Source: Cherax quadricarinatus
Taxonomy: Eukaryota > Arthropoda > Malacostraca > Decapoda > Parastacidae
Reading direction: 5' to 3'
NCBI RefSeq assembly: GCF_038502225.1
Contig: NW_027195234.1
Coordinates: 194,093 to 258,092 of the forward strand
Length of the DNA: 64,000 nt
A model generated the notes under the pieces. That model was not told where the DNA came from, searched no databases, and saw only the letters and a list, made by a program, of their open reading frames with translations. Of this stretch, positions 34,930 to 46,075 are shown one piece after another. The translations under genes and the position numbers were made by a program. Position 1 is the stretch's first letter. Each line of letters begins with the position of its first letter.

Positions 34930-35485
34930 GGCGTGTGGAATGGGCGCCTTGAAGGTAATCACAGAGGCAGAGTGCACAGTCGTTGACTCCTAGTGCTGCC
35001 AGTTTTGCGAAGTCTGTGATACCATATTCGCTCGAAGGCACCAGCAATGTCCAGTGCTGCTATACAGTTGATCTCGTATTCATTAAGCGAATAATGCCAC
35101 GTACTTGAGAGATTTAACAGCAGATCAGCAACAGAGTGATCTTTTCTGAAGCCATAATGACGGTCGCAAAGAATCGAGTGGTGGTCGAAAAACGTTCTCA
35201 TTTACCTTGAAATTATTGCCTCAAGATTCTTGTTATTGATTGACTGGAGTAACACTGGTCTGTAGTTGCTGATTTCCACTTTATGTTTTTTTGTGAACAG
35301 TGACTACATCTGTCTATTTCAACAGAGGCCATTTACTTTACTTTAGGCAGTGATAATAGATGCAAGTTAAAGATTATGCCAGCTGGTCTTTACATCTACT
35401 CAGCAACCTTGAGCTACTTTCATCTGGGACCACAGCCTTTCCTTGGTCCAGGGATTTAATGAGACGTTCTTCCTCCTGTCTTAGC
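34930..35485 (-). pseudogene. Jockey/CR1-like LINE reverse transcriptase fragment
   Basis: On the minus strand the region encodes a KAVVPDESSSRLLSRCKDQL pre-RT segment (about 35430-35370), then NYRPV-like sequence near 35255, FFDHHSILCDRHYGFRKD near 35190 and ALDIAGAFERIWYH near 35045, which holds the motif A aspartate. The copy stops before motif C. Stops and frame changes are frequent. The upstream part continues at 35643-35765 after an inserted SINE. Confidence 0.8.
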
Positions 35486-35642
35486 ATTCCTTTTGACTCA
35501 CGAAATCGTAATGACACGATTGCAAACAAACCATACGACGGCCGGGATTGAACCCGCGGTCATAGAGTCTCAAAACTCCAGCCCTGGAGTTTTGAGACTC
35601 TATGACCGCGGGTTCAATCCCGGCCGGGGTATGATTCCTTTT
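35486..35642. mobile_element. Fold-back tRNA-SINE insertion with 9-bp TSD
   Basis: ATTCCTTTT occurs at 35486-35494 and 35634-35642. The 139 bp between them contain an inverted repeat with arms of about 48 bp (CCGGGATTGAACCCGCGGTC ... GACCGCGGGTTCAATCCCGG) separated by only a few bases. Each arm has the tRNA B-box-like GGGTTCAATCCCGG. The left side also has a SINE tail (GACTCACGAAATCGTAATGA). It interrupts the LINE fragment, so it is younger than that LINE. Confidence 0.88.
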
Positions 35643-35765
35643 AACATCTTTGACAAAGTTCTGGCGGCTAACAATGATGGTTCCCTAACTACATCAGGAA
35701 ACTGTATCTTGGCAGCAAAGTGTTCAACATAAAGGTCACCTTTTCACTGATTGCTAAGTGAGACA
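35643..35765 (-). pseudogene. Upstream continuation of the LINE fragment
   Basis: On the minus strand it encodes AISEKV..., then LLAARTLSKMLKG-like sequence, which directly precedes the LRQEEERLIKSLDQ segment on the other side of the SINE. This supports the reading that 34930-35765 is one LINE copy split by an insertion. Confidence 0.65.
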
Positions 35766-35783
35766 GTCCCATCATATCTCCTC

Positions 35784-35786
<3 letters not shown>

Positions 35787-35828
<42 letters not shown>
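35787..35828 (+). repeat. (CT)n microsatellite
   Basis: A pure CT tract of about 42 bp. Confidence 0.95.
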
Positions 35829-35831
<3 letters not shown>

Positions 35832-36540
35832 CTTGCCGATAAAGTAATTTGTTATCTATATATTGACACTCTCCCCTTCAATTACTTTCCGTTTTGTGTC
35901 TTTGGCTTCGCTTCCACCAATATATATTATATTTTCCCCGTAATTCCCTAATTTATCACTTTTCCCCTTCTCATTGCCGGTGAGAAAAATGACTCTGTCT
36001 TAAGTTAAAGTAACACTAAGGAAAATTACATTTATAGCACTCAACATTATTCATTCTGGTCCCCTTCTCATGATATATTTTTATATTTCTTTTGAGTTGC
36101 GCTAAACCTGTTGGGGACATGTATTGCCAGGGTAACAGGAGGTCAGTTTTATAACTTTCGTTTCAGTAATAAAAATAAAAATAATAATAAAAATAATAAT
36201 AATTGAAATATATTCTTCGAGTTATATGATTTTTATGATTTGAAATTTATTAAAATTATTTGCTCTTTCTTCTTTTTAATGGTATTAAATCTAATAAATT
36301 GTTTTCATGTTGTCATTAGTATTTTTTTCATTGACATTTTATAAAGCTTTATAATAAACTTGTACTGTTGTTGTATAATCTTTATTGATTTAGAACTTCC
36401 CAATGATGGTAAAAGTATGAAAAAATAATATTATATACTGTCAAGGACCCAGTCACAAGAGTTAAATTTTTCTCACCTTAGTTATAATATATAAAAAATT
36501 ATCTAAACTCTTGTAGATTATAGTCTTAATATAACACATA
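35829..36540. other. No recognised feature, AT-rich
   Basis: AT-rich DNA including an AATAATAATA patch at 36170-36205 that may be a SINE tail; nothing else is recognisable. Confidence 0.4.
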
Positions 36541-37219
36541 ATCGTAGTAGACACTAGCGGGTTTGATAATCGTAGGGGGCACTAGCGGGTTTGATAATCG
36601 TAGTAGACACTAGCGGGTTTGATAATCGTAGTAGACACTAGTGGGTTTGATAATCGTAGTAGACACTAGTGGGTTTGATAATCGTAGTAGACACTAGCGG
36701 GTTTGATAATCGTAGTAGACACTAGCGGGTTTGATAATCGTAGTAGACACTAGCGGGTTTGATAATCGTAGTAGACACTAGTGGGTTTGATAATCGTAGT
36801 AGACACTAGTGGGTTTGATAATCGTAGGGGGCACTAGCGGGTTTGATAATCGTAGTAGACACTAGTGGGTTTGATAATCGTAGTAGACACTAGCGGGTTT
36901 GATAATCGTAGTAGACACTAGCGGGTTTGATAATCGTAGTAGACACTAGTGGGTTTGATAATCGTAGTAGACACTAGTGGGTTTGATAATCGTAGGGGGC
37001 ACTAGCGGGTTTGATAATCGTAGTAGACACTAGTGGGTTTGATAATCGTAGTAGACACTAGTGGGTTTGATAATCGTAGTAGACACTAGCGGGTTTGATA
37101 ATCGTAGTAGACACTAGCGGGTTTGATAATCGTAGTAGACACTAGCGGGTTTGATAATCGTAGTAGACACTAGCGGGTTTGATAATCGTAGTAGACACTA
37201 GCGGGTTTGATAATCGTAA
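36541..37219 (+). repeat. 28-bp minisatellite, about 24 copies
   Basis: The unit reads GTTTGATAATCGTAGTAGAC then ACTAGYGG. Variants are TAGCGGG or TAGTGGG, plus a GTAGGGGGC form at 36571, 36823 and 36991, spaced nine and six units apart. In-frame stops exclude coding. Confidence 0.96.
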
Positions 37220-37927
37220 GAGATAACTGTGTATCAGATAATATTAGACACTAGTGTGTAAGTGAATCATAGTGAAGACTTATGCATCTCAAAACTATAA
37301 TGAGCAACTGTACTTTAGAGATTCTTAATAGACAGCTTAGCACTAGACGTGAACGAGATAACTGCAAACCGTGCTTAGAGAAAATTGTTTTCTCACTTTT
37401 CGAGCTAGAAAAAGGCATTGTCGGTTGATAAAAGTGTCTTCATGTGCGGAGGATGACTATGATAATGGAGAAAATAAATATAGAGAATGAGCAACGATAA
37501 AACCTGAACCATCTTCATGATATAACAAGATATTCAGGCAAAGTTTGGTGCTCTCACAGGTATTTTTTCGACAAAATATTACACCCTGGCATACACAGGG
37601 TGTCCACATTGACGAATCTGGAGATTAACAGTACAGTAATTGGCAACATCATCGTTCGGATGTTTTATTGAGAGTATGAGTAACGAATTTAGAGCCGATA
37701 TCAAAATGGCTTGCGCTCGGTGTGACGTGGTGGTACCTAGTTTACACTAGCGCACAACAAGTCCTTTAACAGTAACTAATAACATAACTCCACCACTTGT
37801 TAAACATGGATTTGACCGAGATATGAATAGCCGACATGGTTGGTTTATGATGTATTGTCGAGCAATATGGCAAACTGCGCAGAGGCAAGTGAGAGCCAAT
37901 TGCTAACTAAATTAACCATCACTGATG

Positions 37928-37997
<70 letters not shown>

Positions 37998-38339
37998 TGT
38001 GTGTGTACTCACCATACTTAAAGGTATGTTTGGAGTCATGAAGAGACATCAGATGCCATAAATCACACACTGTTGTACGAAATTTTGAATAATTAGAGAT
38101 ATGGAACTGTAGAAGAGATTGAAAGGAAGAATATTATGAATACAGACTAGTGAATAGGAAATTATTTAGGAGTCGGTGAAATCATGGATGTTGAACTTTA
38201 CGGTAAAGCAACATAAATTACGATTGATAACTGCAGTAAGAAGAGTTGGATAACCACAGAATGATTCAAATAATTTAGAAGACTGGCAGTGGGAAAGACA
38301 GAGATTTCATGGTTTAAACAGAAATGTAGAGAATTAACA
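37220..38339. other. Mostly unrecognised, includes a (GT)n tract
   Basis: A GT microsatellite occupies about 37928-38007. An imperfect dyad CACCCTG-GCATACA-CAGGGTG at 37582-37602 resembles mariner-type tips, but no partner end is visible. Confidence 0.5.
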
Positions 38340-39475
38340 AAAAAATTGCAAGAGGTCAATAGAAAAGTACGAAGTGAACAAGGATAGAGGAGACTTAATA
38401 AAGCAGAAGAGCAAGAAACAAATGTGACATAGCATGGAAGGCTGGAATGAAACCTGAGCTGCTTCTCAATTAAGTAAGGTAAACAACTGCAAGCATTAAG
38501 GTAATTATATTAGAGAGAGAAGGAATGCTTTCAGAGCAAAAGACATATAAAATGAGGACTTAAATAGAAGTATTAAGGAGGTTTTCAATGAGAAAAATTG
38601 CATGTTATCACAAGCAGGAGAAAGATTACGAACCAAATAATATAGGAGAGCACCATGAGAGCTCCTAAAATATTTATACCTCTTATGAATTATCTAGATA
38701 TATTAAAGGCTAAAAAGACTGATAACGAATCTTGACAAGTAGTGAAAGAAGCATATGAGGTTTAGGAAAAATCTGTTTGCGATGATTTCCAATCTCTGGA
38801 CAGAGGGCATCTACCAGACAGCTGAAAACACTCGCCATGTATAAAGAAAACCGACAAGATATGCTAAATTTCAAATCTGTCTCAGTAACGTGAATTCTCT
38901 GTAAAGTGATGGAAAAAATATTCAGAAAGAAAATGGTTAAATATCTGGAGAGAAAGGATATCAAAATGAAAACATAATGTTACAAGGGGAAAGAAACTCC
39001 TGCCTCATGTACCTTGAGTTTTATGAATCATAAAAAAAAAAAACACAAGAGAGAAAACATATAACACGGTACCTTACCTGAGACTGATTCATAAACTAGA
39101 GGAACAGACAGTGGAAAAGGAAAATTGATTCATAGGATGAAAAAAATCCCGAGGAACAAAAAACGGGGAGTAAGAAAATGTCAACCTGGGTAAGAGTGAA
39201 GTGTGGGATCCTCCATGGTTAGTATTTGACTCACTTCTATTACTAACATTTGAAAAACAATCTACCACTTTCTCATATATAGCATTTTGAAGATGTCTAG
39301 CAACTTATGAGAAGAATTTCAACAAGAAAACTTGAACAAGTTGCAAGACTGGGCAAACAACTGTCTACTAGAATTTAACCAAAAAAGTGCAAGATCTAGA
39401 AAGTTATAAAGGGTAAGAGAAGACATATGACATTATAGATAGGGATAGAAATAACCTAAGAACAAATACTACAAT
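38340..39475 (+). pseudogene. Heavily decayed CR1/jockey-like LINE
   Basis: Despite many stops and indels, blocks of reverse-transcriptase sequence remain: SVS-T-ILCKVMEKIFRKKM and KYLERKDI near 38880-38960, a TVPYLRLIHKLEE-like motif A neighbour near 39070, and LNKLQDWANNCLLEFN near 39330-39380. The order agrees with the better preserved LINE at 14682-16106. It is an ancient copy with no coding capacity. Confidence 0.65.
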
Positions 39476-39673
39476 GAATATTTTATCAGAAGCACAAATT
39501 AAGCTCATTATCAGGGCAGCACCGCGGGTTCTATCCCCACCTGTGGTATTGTTTGTAAGGTTACCTAATTTCAGTCAGACTTTCACAAACCTACACGTAG
39601 TCCTTTTTAAAATACTTCTACATATCATATTTATTAAAGAGTATATTGTACAAGCATGTAGACCACATCCAGT

Positions 39674-39773
39674 TGCTCACAGACTTGCTCACTGGCTTGT
39701 TCACAGACTTGTTCACAGACTTGTTCACAGACTTGTTCACAGACTTGTTCACAGACTTGTTCACAGACTTGCT
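39674..39773 (+). repeat. 12-bp minisatellite (GACTTGTTCACA)n
   Basis: About eight copies of the 12-bp unit. They keep both strands open (HRLV and NKSV repeats), but the frames have no other support. Confidence 0.93.
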
Positions 39774-39928
39774 ATGAGGTAAACAGCTAAAATAACTGAA
39801 TCTAATATTTATGAAGCAGAACCAAGGGAAGATACGATTACATTTAACGTATTTATAATCATTAACAGGGTATATACAAAAACATTGTTTGATATGAAGA
39901 GTACAGGTAGGAGTTAGACACGGAAAAT

Positions 39929-40070
39929 TACAATGAAAAATAACAAAAAAAAAAAAGCCACAATACAGTGACTGGAACGATGCACAAATAACCCGCACAT
40001 AGACGAGAGGAACTTTTGACGTCGTCGTAAGTTCCTCTCTTCTATGTGCGGCTTATCTGTGTACAATGAA
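39929..40070. mobile_element. Inverted-repeat PLE-end insertion with 9-bp TSD
   Basis: TACAATGAA occurs at 39929-39937 and 40062-40070. Within the 124-bp insert, CCGCACATAGACGAGAGGAACTT is mirrored by AAGTTCCTCTCTTCTATGTG after a spacer containing GACGTCGTCGT. The arms match the terminal sequence of the Penelope-like element at 16126-17879 (CTCCTCTCTTCTATGTGCGG), so two element ends are joined head to head with no internal coding part. Confidence 0.8.
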
Positions 40071-40617
40071 GAAGAACCACAAGTAGTTTATATAGCGTGG
40101 TTCTAAGTGCTCGAGGGCCAGCAGACATTTAATTAACTGTGGGCGTTAAATGCTGTACACGATTAAGAGTAAATGATATAAGGAATTTACACAGAGCTGC
40201 TGGACGTTGATGGACGGGACAATGGTTTCTAATGAGGTTTAAAATTTGATAATTTGTAAATTAGCCTTTTTAATTTACAATTAACATCATTAACAGTTGC
40301 AGAGTAATGTTAGCTAGACTCTGCTAATTGATAGCAATTATCATTGGAGATCAATATACAAACTGTTTATTGAATAATTGCTCAAACGTCAGTTATCGAA
40401 AGTGGAAGTGCTTATACGGTAATTAATGCAATTAAAGTCTGCTTTGTAACTGTCTTTGGAATAGAGACTAATAGTCAAACTATAGTTGATTGATAAATAT
40501 TAGAGTTGGTAGTGACTACATTGGTGCAGCATAGGCATGCAACCCTTCTTTAAACGCAGAGAAAAAACACACAGACACATATTCAGAAAATGGGACGTGT
40601 AATCAAATTCTCTTCCG
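40071..40617. other. No recognised feature
   Basis: AT-rich DNA with no identifiable gene or element. Confidence 0.4.
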
Positions 40618-40797
40618 TTGCGAAAGGCATCCCCCTCAAGGAAGGTTCCTTGATGTTGGTGAGGGGCTCTTGATTTAGGGAATTGGATCTGTGCTCCAGT
40701 TCCCCGAATTAAGCCTGAATGCCTTCCACATCCCCCCCCCAGGTGCTGTATAATCCTCCGGGTTTAGCTCTTCCCCCTTGATTATAATAATAATAAT
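40618..40797 (+). mobile_element. Dispersed SINE-like repeat with (ATA)n tail
   Basis: GGGGCTCTTGATTTAGGGAA, then GGATCTGTGCTCCAGTTCCC and a C9 run, leads to CTCTTCCCCCTTGATTATAA and an ATAATAATA tail. A minus-strand relative lies at 19390-19570. The oligo-triplet tail is typical of a retroposed element. Confidence 0.75.
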
Positions 40798-41338
40798 GCA
40801 AAAGGCATCTCATAATTTATTAGGCCAAGCATCGCAGCCTAAGATTAATTTTTTTCCTATATCTTTGTTAATGTTGGAAGACAGAAAGAAGGTCAATAAG
40901 AGGACGGAGAAAGGAATTTATGAGCCTCTCACTATCATCATTCCCTTCATTTTCACTTCCTTCATTTCTTTCATTCTTCCCCCACACATTCCTATCTTCC
41001 TCTCTCTTTCCTCTCAACCTTTGTTCTTCTTTTCCTGCTATTTTTTTATCCTCATGAAGCTTCACATATAAAGAATAAAGTCAGTAGCTAAGGTCAACCA
41101 CTAAACATTTTATAAAGATAGTTAGATTCTTAAAGAAATTTAGTTCAGAACGCAATATGCAACATATGTAAATTGTATAACCTTCATCATCGGCGTCCAG
41201 CTCCCATGTAACCAATCATAACATTTATTATGGCGGAAGATTTCTCTCACGGTATTGGAATATAGTAATTATAACTGAGATTACCAAAAGAGCGAATGAA
41301 GGAGGAAAAATACAGTATAATACTCTAGAAGTAAACAT
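40798..41338. other. No recognised feature
   Basis: Contains a pyrimidine-rich patch (40930-41050) that gives a short open frame without domains. Confidence 0.4.
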
Positions 41339-43165
41339 TGACACTCCCCTTTCCTGCCACACCCTCTACCAACCACCCCTTTCCTGCCACACCCTCTACC
41401 AACCACCCTTTCCTGCCACACCCTCTACCAACCACCCCTTTCCTGCCACACCCTCTACCAACCACCCCTTTCCTGCCACACCCTCTACCAACCACCCTTT
41501 CCTGCCACACCCTCTACCAACCACCCCTTTCCTGCCACACCCTCTACCAACCACCCCTTTCCTGCCACACCCTCTACCAACCACCCTTTCCTGCCACACC
41601 CTCTACCAACTACCCTTTCCTGCCACACCCTCTACCAACCACCCTTTCCTGCCACACCCTCTACCAACTACCCTTTCCTGCCACACCCTCTACCAACCAC
41701 CCCTTTCCTGCCACACCCTCTACCAACCACCCTTTCCTGCCACACCCTATACCAACAACTCCTTTCCTGCCACACCCTCTACCAACTACCCTTTCCTGCC
41801 ACACCCTCTACCAACCACCCTTTCCTGCCACACCCTCTACCAACCACCCTTTCCTGCCACACCCTCTACCAACAACTCCTTTCCTGCCACACCCTCTACC
41901 AACTACCCTTTCCTGCCACACCCTCTACCAACCACCCTTTCCTGCCACACCCTCTACCAACCACCCTTTCCTGCCACACCCTCTACCAACCACCCTTTCC
42001 TGCCACACCCTCTACCAACCACCCTTTCCTGCCACACCCTCTACCAACCACCCTTTCCTGCCACACCCTCTACCAACCACCCTTTCCTGCCACATCCTCT
42101 ACCAACCACCCTTTCCTGCCACACCCTCAACCAACCACCCCTTCCTGCCACACCCTCTACCAACCACCACTTCTTGCCATCCTCAACCAACCACCCCTTC
42201 TTGCCACCATCAACCAACCACCCCTTCTTGCCATCCTCAACCAACCAACCCTTTCTGCCACCCTCAACCAACCCCACGTTCCTGCCGCCCTCAACCAACC
42301 AACCTTTCCTGCCACACCCTCAACCAACCACCCCTTCTTGCAACCCTCAACCAACCACCCCTTCCTGCCACACCCTCTACCAACCACCCCTTCTTGTAAC
42401 CCTCAACCAACCACCCCTTCCTGCCACACCCTCAACCAACCACCCCTTCCTGCCACCCTCAACCAACCACCCCTTCCTGCCACACCCTCTACCAACCACC
42501 CCTTCTTGTAACCTTCAACCAACCACCCCTTCTTGCCACACCCTCTACCAACCACCCCTTCTTGCAACCCTCAACCAACCACCCCTTCCTGCCACACCCT
42601 CAACCAACCACCCCTTCCTGCCACACCCTCAACCAACCACCCTCTACCAACCACCCCTTCTTGCAACCCTCAACCAACCACCCCTTCCTGCCACACCCTC
42701 AACCAACCACCCTTTCCTGCCACCCTCAACCAACCACCCCTTCCTGCCACACCCTCAACCAACCACCCCTTCTTGCAACCCTCAATCAACCACCCCTTCC
42801 TGCCACACCCTTAACCAACCACCCCTTCCTGCCACCCTCAACTAACCTCTCGTTCCTGCCACCCTCAACCAACTAACCCTTCCTGCCACACCCTCAACCA
42901 ACCACCCCTTCCTGCCACACCCTCAACCAACCACCCCTTCCTGCCACCCTCAACCAACCACCCCTTCCTGCCACACCCTCAACCAACCACCCCTTCCTGC
43001 CACACCCTCAACCAACCTTATTCTTCCTGCCACACCCTCAACGCCCCCTTCCTGCCACACCCTCAACGTCCCCTTCCTGCCACACCCTCAACGCCGCCTT
43101 CCTACCACACCCTCAAGCCCCCCTTCCTGCCACACCCTCAACCATCCCCAACTTTCTGCCGCACC
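41339..43165 (+). repeat. C-rich minisatellite of about 29-30 bp, 1.8 kb
   Basis: Units combine CCTGCCACACCCTC, TACCAACCACCC and TTT. The left half (to about 42170) has uniform CTCTACCAACC units of 29 or 30 bp; the right half mixes shorter CCACCCTCAACCAACC units. Long open frames on both strands are repeat artefacts. The minus strand has closely spaced GG/GGG runs that could form G-quadruplexes. It resumes at 43686-43785 after a LINE insertion. Confidence 0.95.
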
Positions 43166-43184
43166 CTCACGTTACCCCCTCGTC

Positions 43185-43690
43185 CTTTACTGCACGTATA
43201 AGTTCTGTCAAGCACCTTAACTACTGGGAACGCTTGGAAGACCTTGACTTGTACTCGTTGGAATGCAGGAGAGAGAGATATATCATAATCTACACTTGGA
43301 AAATCCTGGAAGGAATGGTCCCGAATCTGCACACACAAATCACTCCCTACAAAAGTAAAAGACTTGGCAGGCGATGAAAAATGACCCCAATTAAAAGTAG
43401 GGGCGCCATTGGTACACTAAGAGAAAACTTCATAAGTGTCCGGGGCCCAAGACTGTTCAACAGCTTCCCATCAAGCATTAAGGGAATTACCGATAAACCC
43501 CTGGCTGCCTTCGAGAGAGAGCTGGACAGACACCTAAGTCAGTGCCGGATCAGCCGGGCTGTGGCTCGTACGTTGGACTGCGTGCGGCCAGCAGTAATAG
43601 CCTAGTTGATCAGGCCCTGATCCACCGGGAGGCCTGGTCATGGACCGGGCCGCGGGGGCGTTGATCCCGGGAATTACCTCCAGGTAACCT
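43185..43690 (+). pseudogene. CR1-like LINE C-terminus and 3' tail
   Basis: One frame from 43210 encodes KHLNYWERLEDLDLYSLE, then RYIIIYTWKILEGMVPNL, a TGA at about 43375, and RGPRLFNSFPSSIKG ending in AFERELDRHLSQ. These are the terminal residues of CR1/L2-type polymerases. The tail carries GCGTGCGGCCAGCAGTAATA and the GGCCTGGTCATGGACCGGGC hairpin, ending CCTCCAGGTAA. The same tail lies at 21525 and 50880. It is inserted in the C-rich minisatellite. Confidence 0.88.
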
Positions 43691-43790
43691 CCTGCCACAC
43701 CCTCAACCAACCCCCACTTCCTGCCACATCCTTAACCAACCCACCCATTTTTGCCACACCTTCAACCAACTCGCCCTTCTGAGCCATTTA
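43686..43790 (+). repeat. Distal part of the C-rich minisatellite
   Basis: Units of CCTGCCACACCCTCAACCAA type reappear, more diverged, immediately right of the LINE end. They indicate that the LINE split one array. Confidence 0.85.
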
Positions 43791-43794
43791 GCTC

Positions 43795-44340
43795 TACATG
43801 GCAGGATATCTTCCAAGTCTAGCCTCGGAAAACAAGGGGACCTATTTCCTGAAATGTTCAACATATGCAAAGGCATGATATATGGAGCTTTGCTCAGACC
43901 TGTGGAACCCAATTGTCCTCAAAGATTTATTAAGTCGTACCATGAAATAAAGAAAGATCCTAGACTTCACCTTACGAAAGCTGACAAAGGAAATGTGATA
44001 CTTATTATTGACAAGGTAGATTATAGTGGAAAACTGAACACATTATTAGAAGATAGAGATACTTACGTACCCCTTAATAAGAAACCACTGGACCAGGTTA
44101 ATAGTTAATTTAATAAACAACATACAACCTTTCTGAGAGGTAATGAGGATTTAGTTAAACAGTTATCGACGAGATGTGCGACACATCCTTACATGTACGG
44201 TTTGATTAAATTTCACAAGCCCAGTTTTCCAGTCAGACCTATTATTAGTAGACTGAGGGGAGGTTTCCCGCGTGACTTGTCTTCCAGTTTAGATCGCCTG
44301 TCTGGGATTGTATTACACCCCAGTATTATAGCTCTATATC
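43795..44340 (+). pseudogene. Penelope-like element, N-terminal RT part
   Basis: The frame gives RFIKSYHEIKKDPRLHLTKA followed by DKGNVILIIDKVDY and a DTYVPLNKKPLDQV segment, then an in-frame TAA at about 44106. The same frame continues with FLRGNEDLVKQL, PYMYGLIKFHKP and FPVRPIISRLRGG. KADKGN and YGLIK-HK-PVRPI(I)S are hallmark N-terminal Penelope motifs. The catalytic motifs and endonuclease are absent, so the copy is 3' truncated. Confidence 0.85.
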
Positions 44341-45059
44341 AAAACTCTCCCGGAATGTACGCTGATTATTGATGCTAGTGGTATTGTTCTTGTTTCTCAT
44401 GAGTATTACATTTAAAAAATCGAGCTTTTGAGCCAAGTACATGAGATGCGTTGTTTTGTAAGAAGTTGCTGAAACTATAAGGTAAATAACAGTATCAACA
44501 GTCTTTCGAATCAGAATGTTATCTGTGTATTATCACTTTTTAATCGGAATACTACCTGAGAAGTATCTTAACAGTTTGGTGAATATAAATGCTGCTTGTA
44601 ACTATCTCAACAGTCGGCTGCTTCACAAAAATGTTATCACCCTGGAAATACAATATTTTGTTGAATAATCGATGACATGCAAATGTGATTGTATTAAATT
44701 TGTCATTTCACTAAATCCTGTAAATCACGTGAAATTGATGTTTGATCATCCGGAATTAATTAAAATCTGACACTGAGTGGCGGTGTTGGAACCAGTTGTA
44801 TTGAGAGAGAATAAATATATTTTGAATTCGTAATTAAATGTGTAAATGAAGAGGCTTATATATGTAAATGAAGGAGGCTGTCGAAAAATAAACAAGAGAG
44901 AAAATAAATAAATGTAAATAAATAAGAGAGTTCCATTATTGTTCACAGTGTGTCCACAATAACCAGATTCTTGTGTTAATATTGACTATATTCTTCACAG
45001 TACGTGTGCTGTAATCATTTACTTATTGTGGTAAATAATAACCAAGGTACTTAACGAAT
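44341..45059. other. No recognised feature
   Basis: AT-rich DNA directly after the truncated Penelope fragment, without identifiable coding. Confidence 0.4.
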
Positions 45060-45310
45060 ACTTAAAAGACGTTTCCTGGGGCCAACGTCCTTGCGGCCGG
45101 TCCCAAACGAGGCCGTCTGAAGCACCACAGCCTGATAAACATGGCTGTTGTTGTTGTCCGCACGTACTTCTAACTTATTAACCATAGCCCCCCTGAACAG
45201 GTGCTGTTTACAGGTACTTGTCCAGTTTTCGGTCAACAGTTCTTGCAGCACAACCATGTGGGGTGTTGATACAGGAGAGGTTGTCCATAGTTTGTATTCT
45301 ATAACCACTT
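45060..45310 (-). pseudogene. Possible LINE 3' end
   Basis: On the minus strand TVDRKLDKYL followed by a stop resembles the terminal residues of CR1-type polymerases. Then comes GC-rich tail sequence with GCGGACAACAACAACAGCC and GGGACCGGCCGCAAGGACGT. The match is short and the family is uncertain. Confidence 0.35.
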
Positions 45311-45404
45311 AGCGTTTATTTTTCATTTAATTAGGTTTAACATAATAAACAAGTAATAATATCATACTTTTAACTTTCAATCATCCTCTAACTCAAAAGA
45401 AGTG

Positions 45405-46075
45405 TTAGCGTAGCCCATTAACAGTGCCTTTTCTGTCATGTTAGAGATGACGGACATCCTGTTAACTGGTCTTCTAGCGTTTACAGATGCAGTCTTGTTG
45501 AAGTATCCCTTATACACAATATTCCTAATATATATCTTAGTCCTGGCTTGTTTGTGTAGATGCCTTCCCTTTTTTTAACCTGATTTTCATTTCTTCCTCT
45601 CCTGACTTCTCCTTTCCTATATTTTCTTTACTTTCCTGTCTTCTGGCTAGGCGGGTTATGTCCCGCCAGTATTTGCTCCTACATTCGTGGACCATTACCT
45701 TCCCTACAGTGCTCCTCTTTTCTCTTGTTCTTAGATTTTCTCCACTATTATTACTATTAATATCTCTTCGTTAAGTCTCCACTCTTTGGCTCTCTTCTCG
45801 CTATCTACCTTTTTATTGCCACAGTTATCCAGCTATCACTGTTGCACTATTTTTTCTACTTCCATTACTACTACAACTACTACTGTTGCTACTACTACCA
45901 TCACCATTGCTACTATCACTTTATACTATTCCCTCCTCTCGTTACACTACTTCCGTCCAAAGCCTCCCCCCCCCTTATAAATTTTCTGGCTCCTTCCCTT
46001 CGCGCTTCTGTGTGACTAGTTAATGGTTTAAGTCGGACCAAATCGACGCCATAAGTAGAAAATATAATTACCGGA
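45405..46075 (+). pseudogene. Penelope-like element 3' end (GIY-YIG remnant)
   Basis: GCCTTTTCTGTCATGTTAGA, then GGACATCCTGTTAACTGGTC aligns with the endonuclease CHVRDRGHLTDW segment of the element at 16126-17879, with frame breaks. CTTAGTCCTGGCTTG and GTAGATGCCTTCCC match its last codons. Triplet-rich DNA, CTTATAAATTTTCTGGCTCC and GTTTAAGTCGGACCAAATCG at 46029 reproduce its 3' end in order. No intact frame remains. Confidence 0.7.

Noticed and set aside
37575..37625. Mariner-type terminal repeat (CAGGGTGTCCACA)
   Set aside because: No matching inverted end or transposase sequence is visible nearby; the 7-bp dyad alone is too short.
37840..38061. Valine-cysteine repeat frame
   Set aside because: It derives from the (GT)n microsatellite.
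41338..42876. 353- and 223-codon proline-rich frames
   Set aside because: Produced by the C-rich minisatellite. Frames shift wherever unit length changes from 29 to 30.
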